64,000 bases of DNA from Cotesia glomerata (GCF_020080835.1 NC_058159.1:18944474-19008473); one strand, 5' to 3'; numbered from the stretch's first letter, positions 1 through 12,273 are shown. Numbers and translations: made by a program. Notes: generated by a model not told the origin, from the sequence alone.

Positions 1-680
1 TCTTCTTTTGAGAGATATCGTGAACGAAAGAAAACCGAAAAAAGTATTTTTTCACATAACTTCGACAATTCTTTTCGGATCGTTTTTGATGAAATAGAAT
101 AATTTTTAGAGCTTAAAAAACCGCGTCGATTGCCGCCAAGAACGTAAATATCGGTCAATTGGTTCGAGAGATATGCTCGACGAAATATTTGGAAACAAGT
201 GTTTTCTTAACATAACTCCGACATTTTTTGGAATAACTTTTAAACGGCTTTACCGGTCAATTTTAAAAACTAATCAGCTATTAACATAGAAAAAAATTAC
301 GTCGATTGCCGTCAAGCCGGTCAAAATCGGTCAATTCGTTCAAGAGATATTGTAAACAAAAGAAAACCCAAAAAAGTGTTTTTTTTTTTCGGAATTACTC
401 CAAATTTCCTTGTTTTATCAATTCAAACTTGAAGATCCTTTATGAGGCTGAAAAAACTACGTCGAATGCTGCCAACCGCGTGAAAATCGGTTAATTCATT
501 CAAAAGTTATTGTGGTTTGAAAATTAAAAAAATATTGTTCTATGAAACTTCTATTAGACTTTTGAGCTCTAAGAGCTCAAAAGCATATAATAGCTATCTC
601 TTTGAGCTCAAAAACATCATTGGTTCAATTTTAAGCACCTAGGTATGAAATTAGCGGGAAGTTGCAGGGATGGCCCTCAG
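1..680 (-). repeat. Repeat R copy, cut by the window edge
   Basis: This is a minus-orientation copy of the commonest repeat in the window. It carries GAGCTC-containing palindromes (around 560-620), two to three diverged internal units of about 160 bp with the shared core 'aaatcggtcaattcgttc', and the terminal motif AGCGGGAAGTT near 642-652 followed by 'gcagggatggcc'. Other copies lie at 9296, 10673, 11750, 22240/31237 and 44935. No protein is encoded. The left part is outside the window. Confidence 0.75.
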
Positions 681-880
681 GGTCTACCGTTTTTCTAATT
701 TTTTTTTCTTGTTTGATAAATTATTATAGATGCAAAACGAAGTATCCATGTCAATTTTTAGCTATCTATCTTAACACGTACCAAAGTGGTCGATTTTGAA
801 AAGATATTTATAAAATGCTCCTAACTTCTACAATAATGGCTATATTCTATTAGAGGTCTTTTTTGTTGTTTTTTAACGTA

Positions 881-1760
881 GGGGAGAAGGGGGTCAATTG
901 AATCACGGGGCAATTGAACCACTCGACTTAAAAAATTGAAAAAACGCTTCATGCTCTTAGACATGTTAAACTTAGTTAAACTTAGACTTAGTTAAACTTG
1001 GATATGATCAAAATTTGAAATCATTGCGATTAATAAATTTTGAAAAATTGAGATTTTTTTATTTTTAGGCATGTAAACTTTGTTTTCAGCTGGTGACTAA
1101 TTGTTTAATAATATTTTAATTTTTGAATTAATTGATGAAGTTTGAATTGTAGTAGTTGTATATACTTATACTTTATAATCCTCAACTTTGTTTATAGTGA
1201 TGTAATAGTTTATTTATTTATTATTTACTATTAATTGTTTTAAAATTATATAGGGTCAATTGAACCAGCAGTTCCGGGGACGATTGAACCATACAGAGAA
1301 GCATGGGACATGCGCGCGCACCTTGAGTCTACTACTACTCAGGGAAATAACCTAACAATTTGATGAACTAAATTTATAATGAAAAATATTTTAAAATTGA
1401 TTTTTAGTTTATTTAACATAATATCTGTGCATTAAAAATGAGCAACAGTAATATTAGCAAGTAACAATTAATATATTATTTATTAAAAGTTCAGGGTTGA
1501 GTTTTAAAAATTATTGGTTCAATTGACCCCAAACAGTCATTCAATTGCCCCCGAGCGGGGGTCAATTGAACCATTCGACGCATTTGAATAAATTAGTAAT
1601 TTTTAAAAATTTACGTTGTTTATTGACTAATTTATGTATTGATAATGATAGTAGACTTAATAAACTACCATTCCAAGAAAAAGAAAATTATTATTCAGTT
1701 TTAATTCGAATAGTAAAAAATGACTAAATTTTTTTTGGTTCAATTGACCCCTTTCTCCCC
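881..1760. mobile_element. 880-bp TIR element with CAATTGA motifs, TA target duplication
   Basis: The ends are inverted: GGGGAGAAGGGGGTCAATTG on the left and CAATTGACCCCTTTCTCCCC on the right, each flanked by TA (879-880 and 1761-1762), the signature of a Tc1/mariner-type insertion. The motif GGTTCAATTGACCCC or its complement recurs inside, at about 893-920, 1253-1290 and 1515-1575, so the subterminal region is a set of inverted repeats. No transposase is present, so this is a non-autonomous MITE-like element. The superfamily assignment is inferred from the TA duplication only. Confidence 0.8.
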
Positions 1761-1762
1761 TA

Positions 1763-2564
1763 CTTTTTAAAAAACCTTTTTTCATCATATCTACAAAAAT
1801 TTTCTATAATAAATTAATAAAGTTTTGATCGAATGAAACTGAAATTAGCAAAACATCTCCATAATTTTATTTTAAAATGGTAAATTTTACAAGAAACAAA
1901 TATTTCGGATTAATTTCGCTTGTTATTTTATTAGTTGTAAAATAATGGCTGTATCTAATTTAGTTGAAATTATTAAGGCCAAGAATATTTTCAACAATTT
2001 CCTTTTAATGCATGTCTATCATCAGTATCATAAGTAGCGTGATAGAAATCTCTGCATATTACATCCAATTACTATGAGTCATTCTTTGTCTACTTCATTC
2101 ATGTAAAAGTATTGGTAGGTTAAAGTAAATTTAACTCGGTGACAGATAAATTTCCGACAAAATGACGGTAAGATACATGTGAAATGTAAAACCAGTAAGA
2201 TTACTGTGTTAGACAGTAATGATGACTTTACTAATACATGAGTTAAGTGCGAAATAACCTTAACTATATTCTCAACGACAATTTCGAAAAAAATTGACAG
2301 TTTAAACTAGTGATTGTTGACATGAAATGTTTTATAAAATATTCGCAATAGGGATTGGGAAAGATGACCTTGATACCACCTGACGAGAAAAATGTAAAGT
2401 AAAGTGGTGGCAACTATATAGTATGCAAAACAATATCAAATTTGTTAAATTAATTATTTTTTTAATTTAATTAAAATCATTTTTCGTAATGTCTTGATCA
2501 AAAGAATCATCAAGTTTTTGTATTTCACTGAAAATTAAAAAAAATAATTTAATTCTAGACTTCG
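1763..2564. other. AT-rich intergenic DNA, nothing recognised
   Basis: I see no ORF, RNA or clear repeat here. The sequence is AT-rich with scattered homopolymer runs. Confidence 0.6.
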
Positions 2565-3000
2565 AAACTTTTTACATGATACTGAAATTAAAAGACATCT
2601 TAAAACTTTTCAGATTTTTATAACAATTAAATTATTATTAAAAAATTTAATAAAAGAATTCCACATGTAGAAATTAGAAAAATTTATACGCACAAATTTT
2701 CAGAAGTATTTTTTTATCATAATTGATTTGTTATAAAAATTTAAGAAAATGTCAAATGTCGGCTGATCTCAGTGTCATCTTTTTAGTGAAAATTAAATTA
2801 GCCGACATCTGAAAATTTTTATAATTTTTTTTATTAAAAAAATTATTACAAAAAAATCAAAAGAAAAAATTTTACATGTAGAAGATTTAAAAAATTATAC
2901 ATGCAATTTTTTAAAAGTATTTTTTTACTTGCAATTCAATTGTTGAAAAAAATGCAAAAATTGTTGAAAGTCGGTTAATTTTAGTATGGTACCTTTTTAC
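2565..3000. repeat. Diverged tandem duplication, period about 210 bp
   Basis: Two successive units share an order of motifs: 'acatgtaga' followed by 'aaaaattata', then 'agtatttttttat', then a TGTCGGCTGATC / GTCGGTTAATTTTAG stretch, then a 'ttttta' run. The first unit starts near 2570 and the second near 2781, with a partial third at the end. No function is apparent. Confidence 0.5.
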
Positions 3001-4914
3001 CAGGTTGATATTTAATTATAAATTTGTCAATTTATGAACATTAAAAATAATTTAAAAAAAACTTCGACGAAACCAGATTTATCATATTTTTAATATTGTA
3101 TGAAATAATTGTAAAAATAATTAGTAACTAACATCAATTTTTATCCTGTAAATATCGGAAACTTTGGTTTGAGCAACAGGTTATGGTTGAATGTTTATTT
3201 GAATCTTCTGTTTTTACAACGTTCAAAATGTGTCCTGACTCGAATAATTTTTTTCCTTTTATGTCATTTTGACCTCTAATATGGGTATTTTTGACGGGCA
3301 AGAACCCGAATTTAATATTTTTGTCATTATTAATTTATAAAACAACTAATACTATTTATTACACTGTTTACATCACTATGCTATACATTTATAACATCAG
3401 GGCGCTTCACTTTCAGCAAGAGTGCTGCCTCTACAGTTCTTTCTCAATCCCTATAATCATTACTTAACATAAATGTATGATTTCTATGAGTATTCATAGA
3501 AATCTGTACCAGATTACAAACAATAGAATTTGTTTTTCTGATAATTGTTGGTGCTAAGAGTATTTGAATTACAATATTAAATCGGTTATCGTAAATCAAA
3601 ATTATCATTTTTATTAAGATTCAAGTATTCAATCGTTGATTAGTTTTTTGTATCTAAATATTATTTACAACAAAGAACATATCAAATTAATGTTTAGTAA
3701 ACGGATTTATAATAACTTTCTATTGTGTAATATGGAAAATTACACTCAATTTATAAATATGTAAGCAACAAAGAAAAAAAAATTTTTTTTGTATGTAAAG
3801 TGGTACTAAAGCGAAAAAAATGTAAGTCAAATCAGATACTCATAAAAATTTGGTTAACCATATAAGTATAAATATTTACTTGTAATTATGATTTTAATAT
3901 AATTTGAATATCAAAAAATTGACATTTAAAAAAATGTTATTTTTTAGATTATTATATTTCTTACAAATTTTAAGAAATAAAAATGTGATGTTTTCAAGAA
4001 ATTAATTAAAAATTTCAAGCAAAAATTAAACAAATGTGCATTTTTTAAATTTGCAGATTGAATTTACTCCTATAAATTTGTCAGTTAATTTCGTGAAAAA
4101 TGTTCAAAAATTTCATACGAAAATTAACTGACATATTCGATCATTGTTTGGTTTTATTTAAAAAATCAATTAATACTAAAAAACGTATTTTTTACATTGA
4201 ATTGAAAGAGCTTTAAACCGTTCACATGTAGCAGCTATGTTTTTTTATCCGTAAATGCTCGTAATTGCACTGAAAGAATAAATTTGTTTTGAAAAAAATG
4301 GGCATTTTTGTGGCTAGAAATTAATTTGTTGAAATTTTTCATAATACATTCTTTTTTATTAAATACTTCAATAAATTCGATATTACGAGTGATTTATATA
4401 CACTGACTATTAAGAGTATAACAATCTAATCATTTACTGTACGAAATATGAAGGCAATCACTTTTGGACGACTCATGATGCGAAGCATCAGAGAGTGCTT
4501 TACGATCGAAAAATTTTTTTCGCCTCATTTCGGCAACTATTTTCATTATTATAGTCTTGTTAGTTCACGAAATCAAGATATTTTGCATACCATTGTCAAG
4601 ATAATTTAATGGAGATTAATTTGATACTTTCCAAAAATTGATTTAGTGCACCAGAAACGGAAAAAAACATCAAAATAGGTCAAAAAATTTTCCTGTCCGT
4701 CATGTATGAAACCCTGAAAACTCTGAAAACACTCTAACTTTCGAAAAAATGCATCAATTGAATTAAATTTTTTTTTTTTTTTAATTCAGGAGAATTGTAG
4801 GTCACTGAATGCGAATGGTTAGGTAATTCAGTGTCGTTCATGAACAATTAATAAAATAAAAAAGCAAGAAGATTGTATATCTATATATATATCCATGTAA
4901 AATGAACATGGATG
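3001..4914. other. AT-rich intergenic DNA, possible repeat at 4450-4570
   Basis: No gene is visible. Around 4470-4520 a small hairpin GATGCGAAGCATC sits beside 'agagtgctttacgatcg'. It looks like part of a dispersed repeat but has no second copy in this window. A short TA-rich palindromic stretch lies at about 4880-4920, just before repeat J. Confidence 0.45.
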
Positions 4915-5450
4915 GTGATATATCTATCAGGCTGATTCAGAAAAATCGAAAATTTTTTTTTTCCTTATTAATATTGAAAATATTGTTTGAAATGACGAAA
5001 AAAAAATCCTGTGAAAATTAGAGCTCTTAATATAAATATTAAGAGATGCCGAGTCGAAAATTTCAATTTCCCATTTGATTAAGGTAGCTGATTACCAACG
5101 TGGGAAAATTTTTTTTTCTTTGGAATTTTGTAACTCTTTAACAAGTCATCGGACAAGTTGAGCCAGAACATATTTTTGTAGAGAATTGAACGCTCTACAA
5201 AAAAGCTCTCTTATAATTTTTCGATAAACCGATGCGTTTCGATGATATTCAACTTTAAAATATAATTTATAATATTTTCTCATTTTTTTCCAATTTTTTG
5301 ACGAAACTATCAAGTTTATCAAAAAATTTTGTCAAATTTTTTGTATTCTAAATTTTATTTGGTTTCACAGATCCTTTTATTCAACTGTCAAATTTCTAAT
5401 ACTATCGTACCTTGATTTGCCAATGAATTCAATTTTTTTTTTTTCAACTA
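4915..5450 (+). repeat. Repeat J, left copy (inverted partner at 9807-10258)
   Basis: This sequence reads 'gctgattcagaaaaatcgaa', then 'gagctcttaatat', then a 'tgtagagaattgaacgctctac' hairpin. It is the reverse complement of 9807-10258 over nearly its whole length. Shorter related fragments lie at 16755-16960, 42420-42740 and 45280-45600. The pair could be the long inverted ends of one large element or two independent copies. No terminal duplication was found to decide. Confidence 0.7.
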
Positions 5451-5563
5451 AAATTATTATTATCCATTATTTATTGGATTCTATAAGTTCATAATATTAT
5501 ATATTTCAAATTTATGCAATTAATTTTATTATTTTAATAAAAATGTGCCAATATAATTTTATT

Positions 5564-5914
5564 TTTTTTTTTTTTTTTTTTTTTTGGAATCTTACGCGTC
5601 AGCCTTCAGGCCTAGACGCGTAGGATTTTTACGTCCTTTCCTACTATTTATTGTGCTTGATGTGTACTAAATACCATCTTTACCTCTTTTCCGCGGCTGT
5701 GGCCGACTTACAGTCTGTACCCACATTTGCCTGTGCCCCGCCCCTTAGCACAGTGACCAAGGAAACCACAGAAACCTGGCCAGGGTACAGTCGGCAAGGG
5801 AGCAAGCCTTGGAAATCGCAGAAAAATTGCGACTGCCAGGGCTCGAACCTACGCTTGAGCGACTGTTGTAAGGGCATTTTAAGACTTAAACCGCTCGAAC
5901 ACGCAGTCGCCGTT
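5564..5914 (-). mobile_element. tRNA-derived SINE, full length, 12-bp TSD
   Basis: Read on the minus strand, the element starts with a tRNA-like head of class II (Ser/Leu) style. It has an A-box-like TTCGAGCGGTTTAAG (complement at about 5888-5903) and a consensus B box GGTTCGAGCCC (complement at 5839-5849), then a roughly 250-bp body and an A tail (the T run at 5564-5585). The 12-bp sequence TATAATTTTATT flanks both sides (5552-5563 and 5915-5926), as expected for LINE-driven insertion. Open frames across the body are incidental. The pol III promoter looks intact. Confidence 0.85.
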
Positions 5915-5926
5915 TATAATTTTATT

Positions 5927-6320
5927 ATTTATCGAAGCTAGTTTCACAGTTAAAATGATCGAAGCGCGAAACAAAGAAGACATCGGTTGTACTATTTGTT
6001 CTTAATTAACTTAACTACTACCATACCATCAAAAATGTTTCAAGGACGCCCCCTCCCTTAATATCTAACCACCTTGCACTGCAACGCTCATTGTTTCGCG
6101 ACTCGACGTTCTAAAGGAGCTTTTTTGATTTGGGTAATAATTACCCATTGTTCTTACCTCCAAATTCGGACTTTTATTGTTGCTATAGTTTATCATTGTT
6201 TGTTGTGAATATTTTGGCTTGTAACGAGTGGTTTAGTTCCCGTACTTAAGGCCCCTGACAAAAATTAAACAAAACAACTAATTAACAACAAATGACTCTA
6301 ATGCTGATTCAGGGCGCCAC
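5927..6320 (-). other. Possible internal 5' segment of the LTR element at 6321-8362
   Basis: On the minus strand this follows the primer-binding-like TGGTGGCGCCC (complement near 6316-6326). It holds no ORF. A short inverted motif GGGTAATAATTACCC lies at about 6133-6147. Confidence 0.3.
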
Positions 6321-8362
6321 CAGGGTTATTTTCTCGGTTCCTGGAACCGGATGCCAGAGCTGAGCTTATTAATCTACAGGGAAAGAGAGAGAGTGGAGGA
6401 AGGTGATCTGTAAATAATTAAATCTTTATTTAACAACGGATCCAAAATTTATTTAACAACAAAATAAAACTACTTCACAACTCGTGCCCTTGCACGTACT
6501 CACTTACAACTACTGGAGGATTTCGGGCTAAAACCGGCTACTCCGACTTAACGCTAGTCTTCCACTCGGCAAACCATCAACAAGTAGAAAACGTCGCACT
6601 AAGATTTGATTACCCTACTCGGCAAACCATCAACAAGTAGGGGTCGTCCAAGGAAATTCTTAATCCCACAGTACCCTCATATGGAGCGACTATACTGCAG
6701 TTTCTATCTTACTACCGTTGTACCCCACTTGGCGACTATACAACGGCTTCTAGGACTGTACGAATTGCTCTATTCGGCAAACCATCAACAAGCAGAGAAC
6801 CCGTACAATCGCACACTCTTAACCCGCACAATCTCCACACACATATCCCACGCGTCTCACACACACTGACTCTACTTTACTTTTATTTTCTGGATTACAA
6901 AATTACTCCAAAATTTTACAACGTTAATTTTCACTAAAATTGTTCAGTCATTAGCTTACAATAAAACCATAAATTATTCTCACGAATTAACAAAATTTAT
7001 TTCTTAAAATCCCGGCTTAAAACCGACGCTTCTTTTATTCCAAATTTAATACGAGCTTAACTCTGCGCATTAACTTAAATTCTTTCGAAGAACATTCTTT
7101 ATAAAATTAACTAAATTTTTACTCGGACGTAATCCACACAATAAATAGTTTCATAACAATTTCTACCGGAACAATGATATTAAATTATTGACAATTTTCC
7201 AGTACATGACTTCAATATATAAGACAACCCAAGTAGAAATTGGCAATTAAATTAGATAATTAATTAGTAATTTCTCAATATACAAATTATTTGCCGAAAG
7301 TTTATCTACGGGTACATCAGTCTTATCTGCTCCGAAATTTAGTAAATTAATTCTCAATAATTAATAACACGTGGAATAATTATTTTCTAGTAAATTGAGA
7401 ATGACGATTGGATAATTAATAATTCGCCTCGGTGTAAAGTAATTACAGAAAATTATCCACGACGTTCAATTACTAAATGCGTCGCAGTTTTCTCAATGAT
7501 TCAATTTCCGGTAATTAAAATTGTTTCCAATAAATAATTAAGTGATTTTCAATAAATGATAAAAATATAAATCAATAAAAAATGATTAATGTAAAAATAA
7601 TTAATTACGTGGTAATTCAATTGCTATAAATTATAAAATAGTCCACGCATTGATTTTATAAATTTACTGCGTCATCAAATTCTCAAGGAATTTGCGCGCT
7701 CAAAAAAATGGACGACGTTGTTCGTTATTGGCTTGACCTCGGGTACTAATGTTTGACTGGTCGTGAGCTGCCGACTCGAATATTTCTCGATGTTCAGAAA
7801 TTAATTAAATTTGATTAATCAAAAGATGAATTTAATTTAGCCAATCTTAAGATGTTAATAATTATTAACCAGCTGAATTAACAATTTAGATACTCACGAC
7901 CTAAACCCAGGAGGTCTAGAACATTCCTCGGGTGTAAAATCCCCAGGAGGAATTGTTCACAAGCTAACAAATTAAATTGATTAAAATAATTAATTATTAT
8001 TAAGCAAAATTATTAAACAATTGAATTATCCAAACTTGAATAAATAAAATGAGAAGTAGTGTGTTTGATGAGCCGGGTATATGGCCCCAAGGCTCATCAT
8101 TACCAAAGTCCAATACCTGGTGTAAATTTGGTTGAAGAAACTCTATGGTTGATACTCGCTTCCTTCTTTGGACTTCTTGATGTTACTCGTTCCAACACTT
8201 TACTACTTCTCCGGACACCACGCATGGCTCGTCTATATAACGACCCCAAAAATACCCCCTCCTGCTCTCTCTCTAGGCCCGAAGATCGATGCGCTCAAAT
8301 GCTAGTCGAAAAGTTATCGATCTCTGGTGACTTATCGATTAAGGGTAATTTACCCTGTTACA
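6321..8362 (-). mobile_element. Candidate long LTR or LTR-element 5' region, minus strand
   Basis: On the minus strand the block begins TGTAACAGGGTAAATTACCC at 8362 and runs to a GGCGCC-bearing, primer-binding-like motif near 6320. A TATA-like TATATAGACGAG lies about 130 bp inside the start. A 20-25-bp motif containing CGGCAAACCATCAACAAG occurs three times at 6562-6587, 6615-6640 and 6771-6795. No gag or pol is present. The LTR reading rests on the terminal TG and primer-site motif; no CA terminus or second LTR was seen, so this is tentative. Confidence 0.35.
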
Positions 8363-8525
8363 GGCTTGTATTTTAAATTCATTTTTTTGTAATTAATTAA
8401 TTCTTATCCTAGAATTCTTTTTTCATGTGTTATTTGTCCAATTATTTGTTGACCGATATTTATTTTTCTCTAATTTATTTCGTAACTGAATACTTTTTTG
8501 AATGGATGAAATCGATTATGAAAAA

Positions 8526-8915
8526 TGGATAAAGAAGTTTATTTAATTGGTTTTCCAATAAGTGGTCTTGTTGGACGTAAACTTCCAACTTTTAGGGACG
8601 TTTTAGCTTTATTTTTCTATAATCATAAAGTATCAATAAGTTATTGAGAATTTTCGAAAAGTGGAAAAGTTGCAGCGTAATTGTAAACGAAAACAATCAT
8701 CCACGCAAATAAAAAATAAAACTGTTAATAAGAATAAGTTGAAGGAGTTATTTAATATTGCTCACAAGATAGCAGCCAAAACCTTAAGTGAAGAGGGAAA
8801 TGAATTATTGTTAGCCCAGAAATCATCAGGTTGGCGTGGATTTATTGATAATTTTCCACAAAAACCTCTAACATATGAAGAACTGTTGGAGGTAGATGAA
8901 GAAAATATGTATTAA
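8526..8915 (+). pseudogene. Broken ORF of a transposon-associated arthropod protein type
   Basis: An ATG at 8526 opens a frame with 'LPTFRDVLALFFYNHK', which stops at 8644-8646. A shifted frame from about 8661 to 8915 carries 'LKELFNIAHKIAAKTLSEE' and ends with a natural-looking stop. Motifs of the pattern LPTxxDVLxLFFYxHK followed by LFxIAHxxA occur together in repetitive arthropod proteins of unknown role, as I recall them. Here they are separated by one stop and one frameshift, so the gene is dead or highly eroded. No domain function can be assigned. Confidence 0.45.
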
Positions 8916-9295
8916 TTCAAGTTTTTCATAAATATTTTATGTTATTTGCTGATTGAATAATCTATTGGATTTAAAATGATAGAAAAAGAATGATAAAATA
9001 TGGAGATTTTTTACTTTTCTCTTTATCGGTTCAAAATTTATTTGTATTTTGGTTCAATTTCATTCATCATTTCTTTTCTTTTCGATGAGTTTAAAATAAC
9101 AGTTTATTAATCAATATTTTGAATTTTAACTTCTTTGCAGAAGTATCATCCAAGGAGTGACTATAGAGAATTTTTGGAGCTGTCATCAGTTTTTTTAAGA
9201 GTTGTACCAAAAGAAAATTTTTCGTTTAAAAGTCCAGAAAAATATTTCAGAATTGTATTAAAACTACTCTAATGTCACAAAGTTAAGAAAATAAA
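8916..9295. other. AT-rich spacer, nothing recognised
   Basis: No ORF or repeat was recognised between the broken ORF and repeat R. The last 100 bp may already be a degraded R edge. Confidence 0.5.
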
Positions 9296-9619
9296 ATTAG
9301 AAAAACGCTAATTTCATACTTAAGCGCTTAAAATTACACTTACTACGTTTTTGAGCTCTTCGAGCTCAAAAATATAATTTTCGTGTCATTTTGAGCTGAC
9401 GTGGTTTTTTGATGTTAAGAGCTGATTAGTTTTTGAAATTGATCGGCACAGCTGTTTAAAAGTTATTCCAAAAAAACCACATTTAAAAAAAATTTTTTTT
9501 GTAGTTTTTTTAATCGGTCCAAAGTGTATTCAAAATCTAAGTTTGGTCAAGCCCTTTCGAAAGGCACCAACCGCGATGAAATCGGTCGAGCCGTTCAAAA
9601 GTTATGAGAGGTTTACGCA

Positions 9620-9662
<43 letters not shown>

Positions 9663-9788
9663 TCGGGGAAGCTTCCTAGGACCCCTAAACGTCAACATCC
9701 GTTGAAAACTCGATTTTTGAAAAACGGGGTGAAACCAATAACTTCCCGATTTTTGAAAATTTTCAATTTTCTTAGCGGGAAGTTAAAA
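9296..9788 (+). repeat. Repeat R copy, internally shortened, with (AC)n
   Basis: This copy has the GAGCTCTTCGAGCTC palindrome near 9352-9367, a single 160-bp unit instead of two, an AC microsatellite at 9621-9660 and the terminal hairpin ending in AGCGGGAAGTT at 9774-9784. Repeat J follows directly. Confidence 0.75.
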
Positions 9789-9806
9789 AATTGAATAAAA
9801 ATAATT

Positions 9807-10258
9807 ATTAGCTGAAAAAAAAAATAATTTGAATTTATTGACAAATTTAGATACGATGGTATTAGAAATTTCACAAAATTTTTTGATAAACTTGATAGTT
9901 TCGTCAGAAAATTGGAAAAAAATGAGAAAATATTATAAATTATATTTTAAAGTTGAATATCTTCGAAACGCATCGGTTTATCGAAAAATTATAAGAAAGA
10001 TTTTTTGTAGAACATTCAATTCTCTACAAAAATATGTTCTGACTTAACTTGTCCGATGACTTGTTAAAGAGTTACAAAATTCCAAACTAAGAAAAAAAAA
10101 TTTTCCCACGTTAATCAAATGGGAAATTGAAATTTTCGACTCGGCACCTCTTAATATTAATATTAAGAGCTCTAATTTTCACAGGATTTTTCTTTCGTCA
10201 TTTCAAACAATATTTTCGATATTAATAAGAAAAAAAAAAATTGTCGAATTTTTTGAAA
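9807..10258 (-). repeat. Repeat J, right copy, inverted relative to 4915-5450
   Basis: The reverse complement matches 4921-5448 through the 'gagctcttaatat' and 'tgtagagaattgaa' segments and the AT-rich end. Its position right after repeat R suggests either insertion of J beside R or a shared composite. Confidence 0.7.
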
Positions 10259-10369
10259 CAGTCTAATATCTATACATATTATGTATGTGTACATTTATTC
10301 CACCAGGGGCGCCAGTGCATTAGCTTCCTAGTACAGCTGTTTTTTCGGCAACTAATTTTGAACGACTTG

Positions 10370-10401
<32 letters not shown>

Positions 10402-10448
10402 TTCATAATTAAATGAGCATCATGAGTCGTGCACTCTTGGATTTTCCG

Positions 10449-10479
<31 letters not shown>

Positions 10480-10559
10480 CAAAACTAAGCTATTTATCAA
10501 TGAGAAAAAAAAACGCCATTTGGCCACACCCGAGATGGAAGGTAGATTTCATAGAATAC
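10259..10559. other. Low-complexity spacer with long T tracts
   Basis: Two T tracts (about 10370-10396 and 10454-10480) dominate. No gene is seen. A non-repetitive stretch around 10300-10350 is unassigned. Confidence 0.5.
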
Positions 10560-10672
10560 ATAGGTCATTCCATGTTAAATCGACCAATAGTTGGAATCGA
10601 CCTCTTTCGATTTGGACAAATTTAGGTCAGAAGTTTTCTTTTATCATAAAACGAAGTTCTGCCAAAGGAAAA
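10560..10672 (+). repeat. Repeat S fragment
   Basis: The sequence 'ggtcattccatgttaaatcg' through 'gttctgccaaaggaaaaa' recurs almost unchanged at 61340-61450, with reverse-strand relatives at about 18230-18310. It directly precedes repeat R. Confidence 0.65.
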
Positions 10673-11360
10673 AAAATTAGGAAAACGGTTGACCCTGAAG
10701 GCCATCCCTGCAACTTCCCGCTTATTCCATACTTAGGCGCTTAAAATTGCACCAATGACGTTTTTGAGCTCTTCGAGCTCAAAAATACAATTTATGGGTT
10801 ATTTTGAGCTCTCCAAGCTCAAAGAGATTGCTTTCCTATGCTTTTGAGCTCTTCGAGCTCAAAAGTCTGATAAGGATTTGATGACACTATTTTTTGAATT
10901 TTTAAACCGCAATAACATTTGAATTAATAAACCGATTTTCACGTGGTTGGCAGCATTCGACGCAGTTTTTCAAGCCTCATAAAGAATCTTAAATTTTGAA
11001 TTGATCGCGCTAGAAATTTCGGAGTTATTCCGAAAAACACTTTTTTCGGTTTTCTTTCGTTCACGATATCTCTCGAACGAATCAACCGATTTTGACCGGA
11101 CTGGTGGCGATCGACGTGGTTTTTTAAGGTTAAGAGCTGATTAGCTTTTAGAATTGAACCATCAAGCTGTTTAAAAGTTATCCCAAAAAAACACATTTGA
11201 AAAAATTTGTTTTTTTCAGCTTTTTGAAGATTTCTCAAAATCTATTGATCTGAATCGGTCCAAATAGTTTTCAAAATCTAAGTTTGGTCAAGCCCTTTCG
11301 AATGGCACCAACCGCAATGAAATCGTTCAAGCCGTTCAAAAGTTATAAGCGGTTCACATA

Positions 11361-11419
<59 letters not shown>

Positions 11420-11584
11420 ACACATACATACAGACACCGTGACAACCTCGCGAGGATAGTCAGGGAAGCTTCCTGTGACCTTCAAACGTCGAGATCTGAT
11501 GAAAACTCGATTTTTGCAAAACGGGGTGAAAACAATAACTTCCCGATTTTTGAAAATCTTCGATTTTCGTAGCGGGAAGTTAAA
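10673..11584 (+). repeat. Repeat R, most complete copy
   Basis: From left to right it contains: a constant lead-in 'aaaacggttgaccctgaagg'; AACTTCCCGC at 10712; a 25-bp perfect palindrome built on GAGCTCTTCGAGCTC (about 10760-10785) and another at 10838-10865; two diverged 160-bp units (10905-11040 and 11060-11200); an AC tract at 11367-11414; and a terminal hairpin from AACTTCCCG (about 11537) to GCGGGAAGTT (11572-11581). AACTTCCCGC and GCGGGAAGTT make short inverted ends. No ORF of substance is present, so any mobility would be non-autonomous. Confidence 0.75.
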
Positions 11585-11599
11585 AATAAAAAAATTTTT

Positions 11600-11749
11600 T
11601 TCAAAATATATGCAAATTCAACATTTCGCGATGTTTCCAGTTCTTAAATTTTATTTTTTTAAATATCTCGAACGCTATTATAGATACAGGAATAGAATGG
11701 TCATTCCTGTTTGTTTGAAAGAGGACACATGGAACACTATTGAAAAAAA
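11600..11749 (+). repeat. Fragment related to the Mutator-like element end
   Basis: The stretch beginning ATGCAAATTCAACATTTCGC at about 11608 is similar to the left end of the Mutator-like element at 61532 and its inverted right end near 63919. It is short and unaccompanied by coding sequence. Confidence 0.45.
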
Positions 11750-12273
11750 AAATAGGAAAACGGTTGACCCTGAAGGCCATCCCTGTAACTTCCCGCTAAT
11801 TCCATACCTAGGCGCTTTAAATTGTATTTATGACGTTGATGAGCTCTTCAAGCTCAAAAATTTAATTTATGTGTTATTTTGAGCTCTCCGAGCTCAAAAA
11901 GTCAGCTGTTCTATGTTTTTGAGCTCTTCGAGCTCAAAAGTCTGATAGAAGTTTCTTAGAACACTATTTTTGAAATTTTCAAACCGCAATAACTTTTGAA
12001 TAGATTAACGGATTTTCACGCGGTTGGCGGCATTCGACGCAGTTTTATTAGCCTTATAAAGAATTTTCAGGTTTGAATTGATCGAACCCAGAATTTCGGA
12101 GTAATTCCGAAAAAACACTTTTTTCGGTTTTCTTTCGTTCACGTTATGTCTCGAACGAATCAACCGATTTCAACCAGCTTGGTGGCGATCGACGTGGTTT
12201 TTTATTGTATAGAGCTGATTAGTTTTTGGAATCGATGGGATGAGCCGTTCAAAAGTTATAAGCGGTTCACATA

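Noticed and set aside
5651..5941. 96-codon frame that looks well formed, with an opposite-strand partner
   Set aside because: It lies entirely inside the tRNA-derived SINE; the reading frames are incidental to its GC-rich body.
4915..10258. Treating the inverted J repeats as the TIRs of one 5.3-kb transposon
   Set aside because: No flanking duplication was found, no transposase lies between, and lone J fragments occur elsewhere, so two independent copies are as likely.
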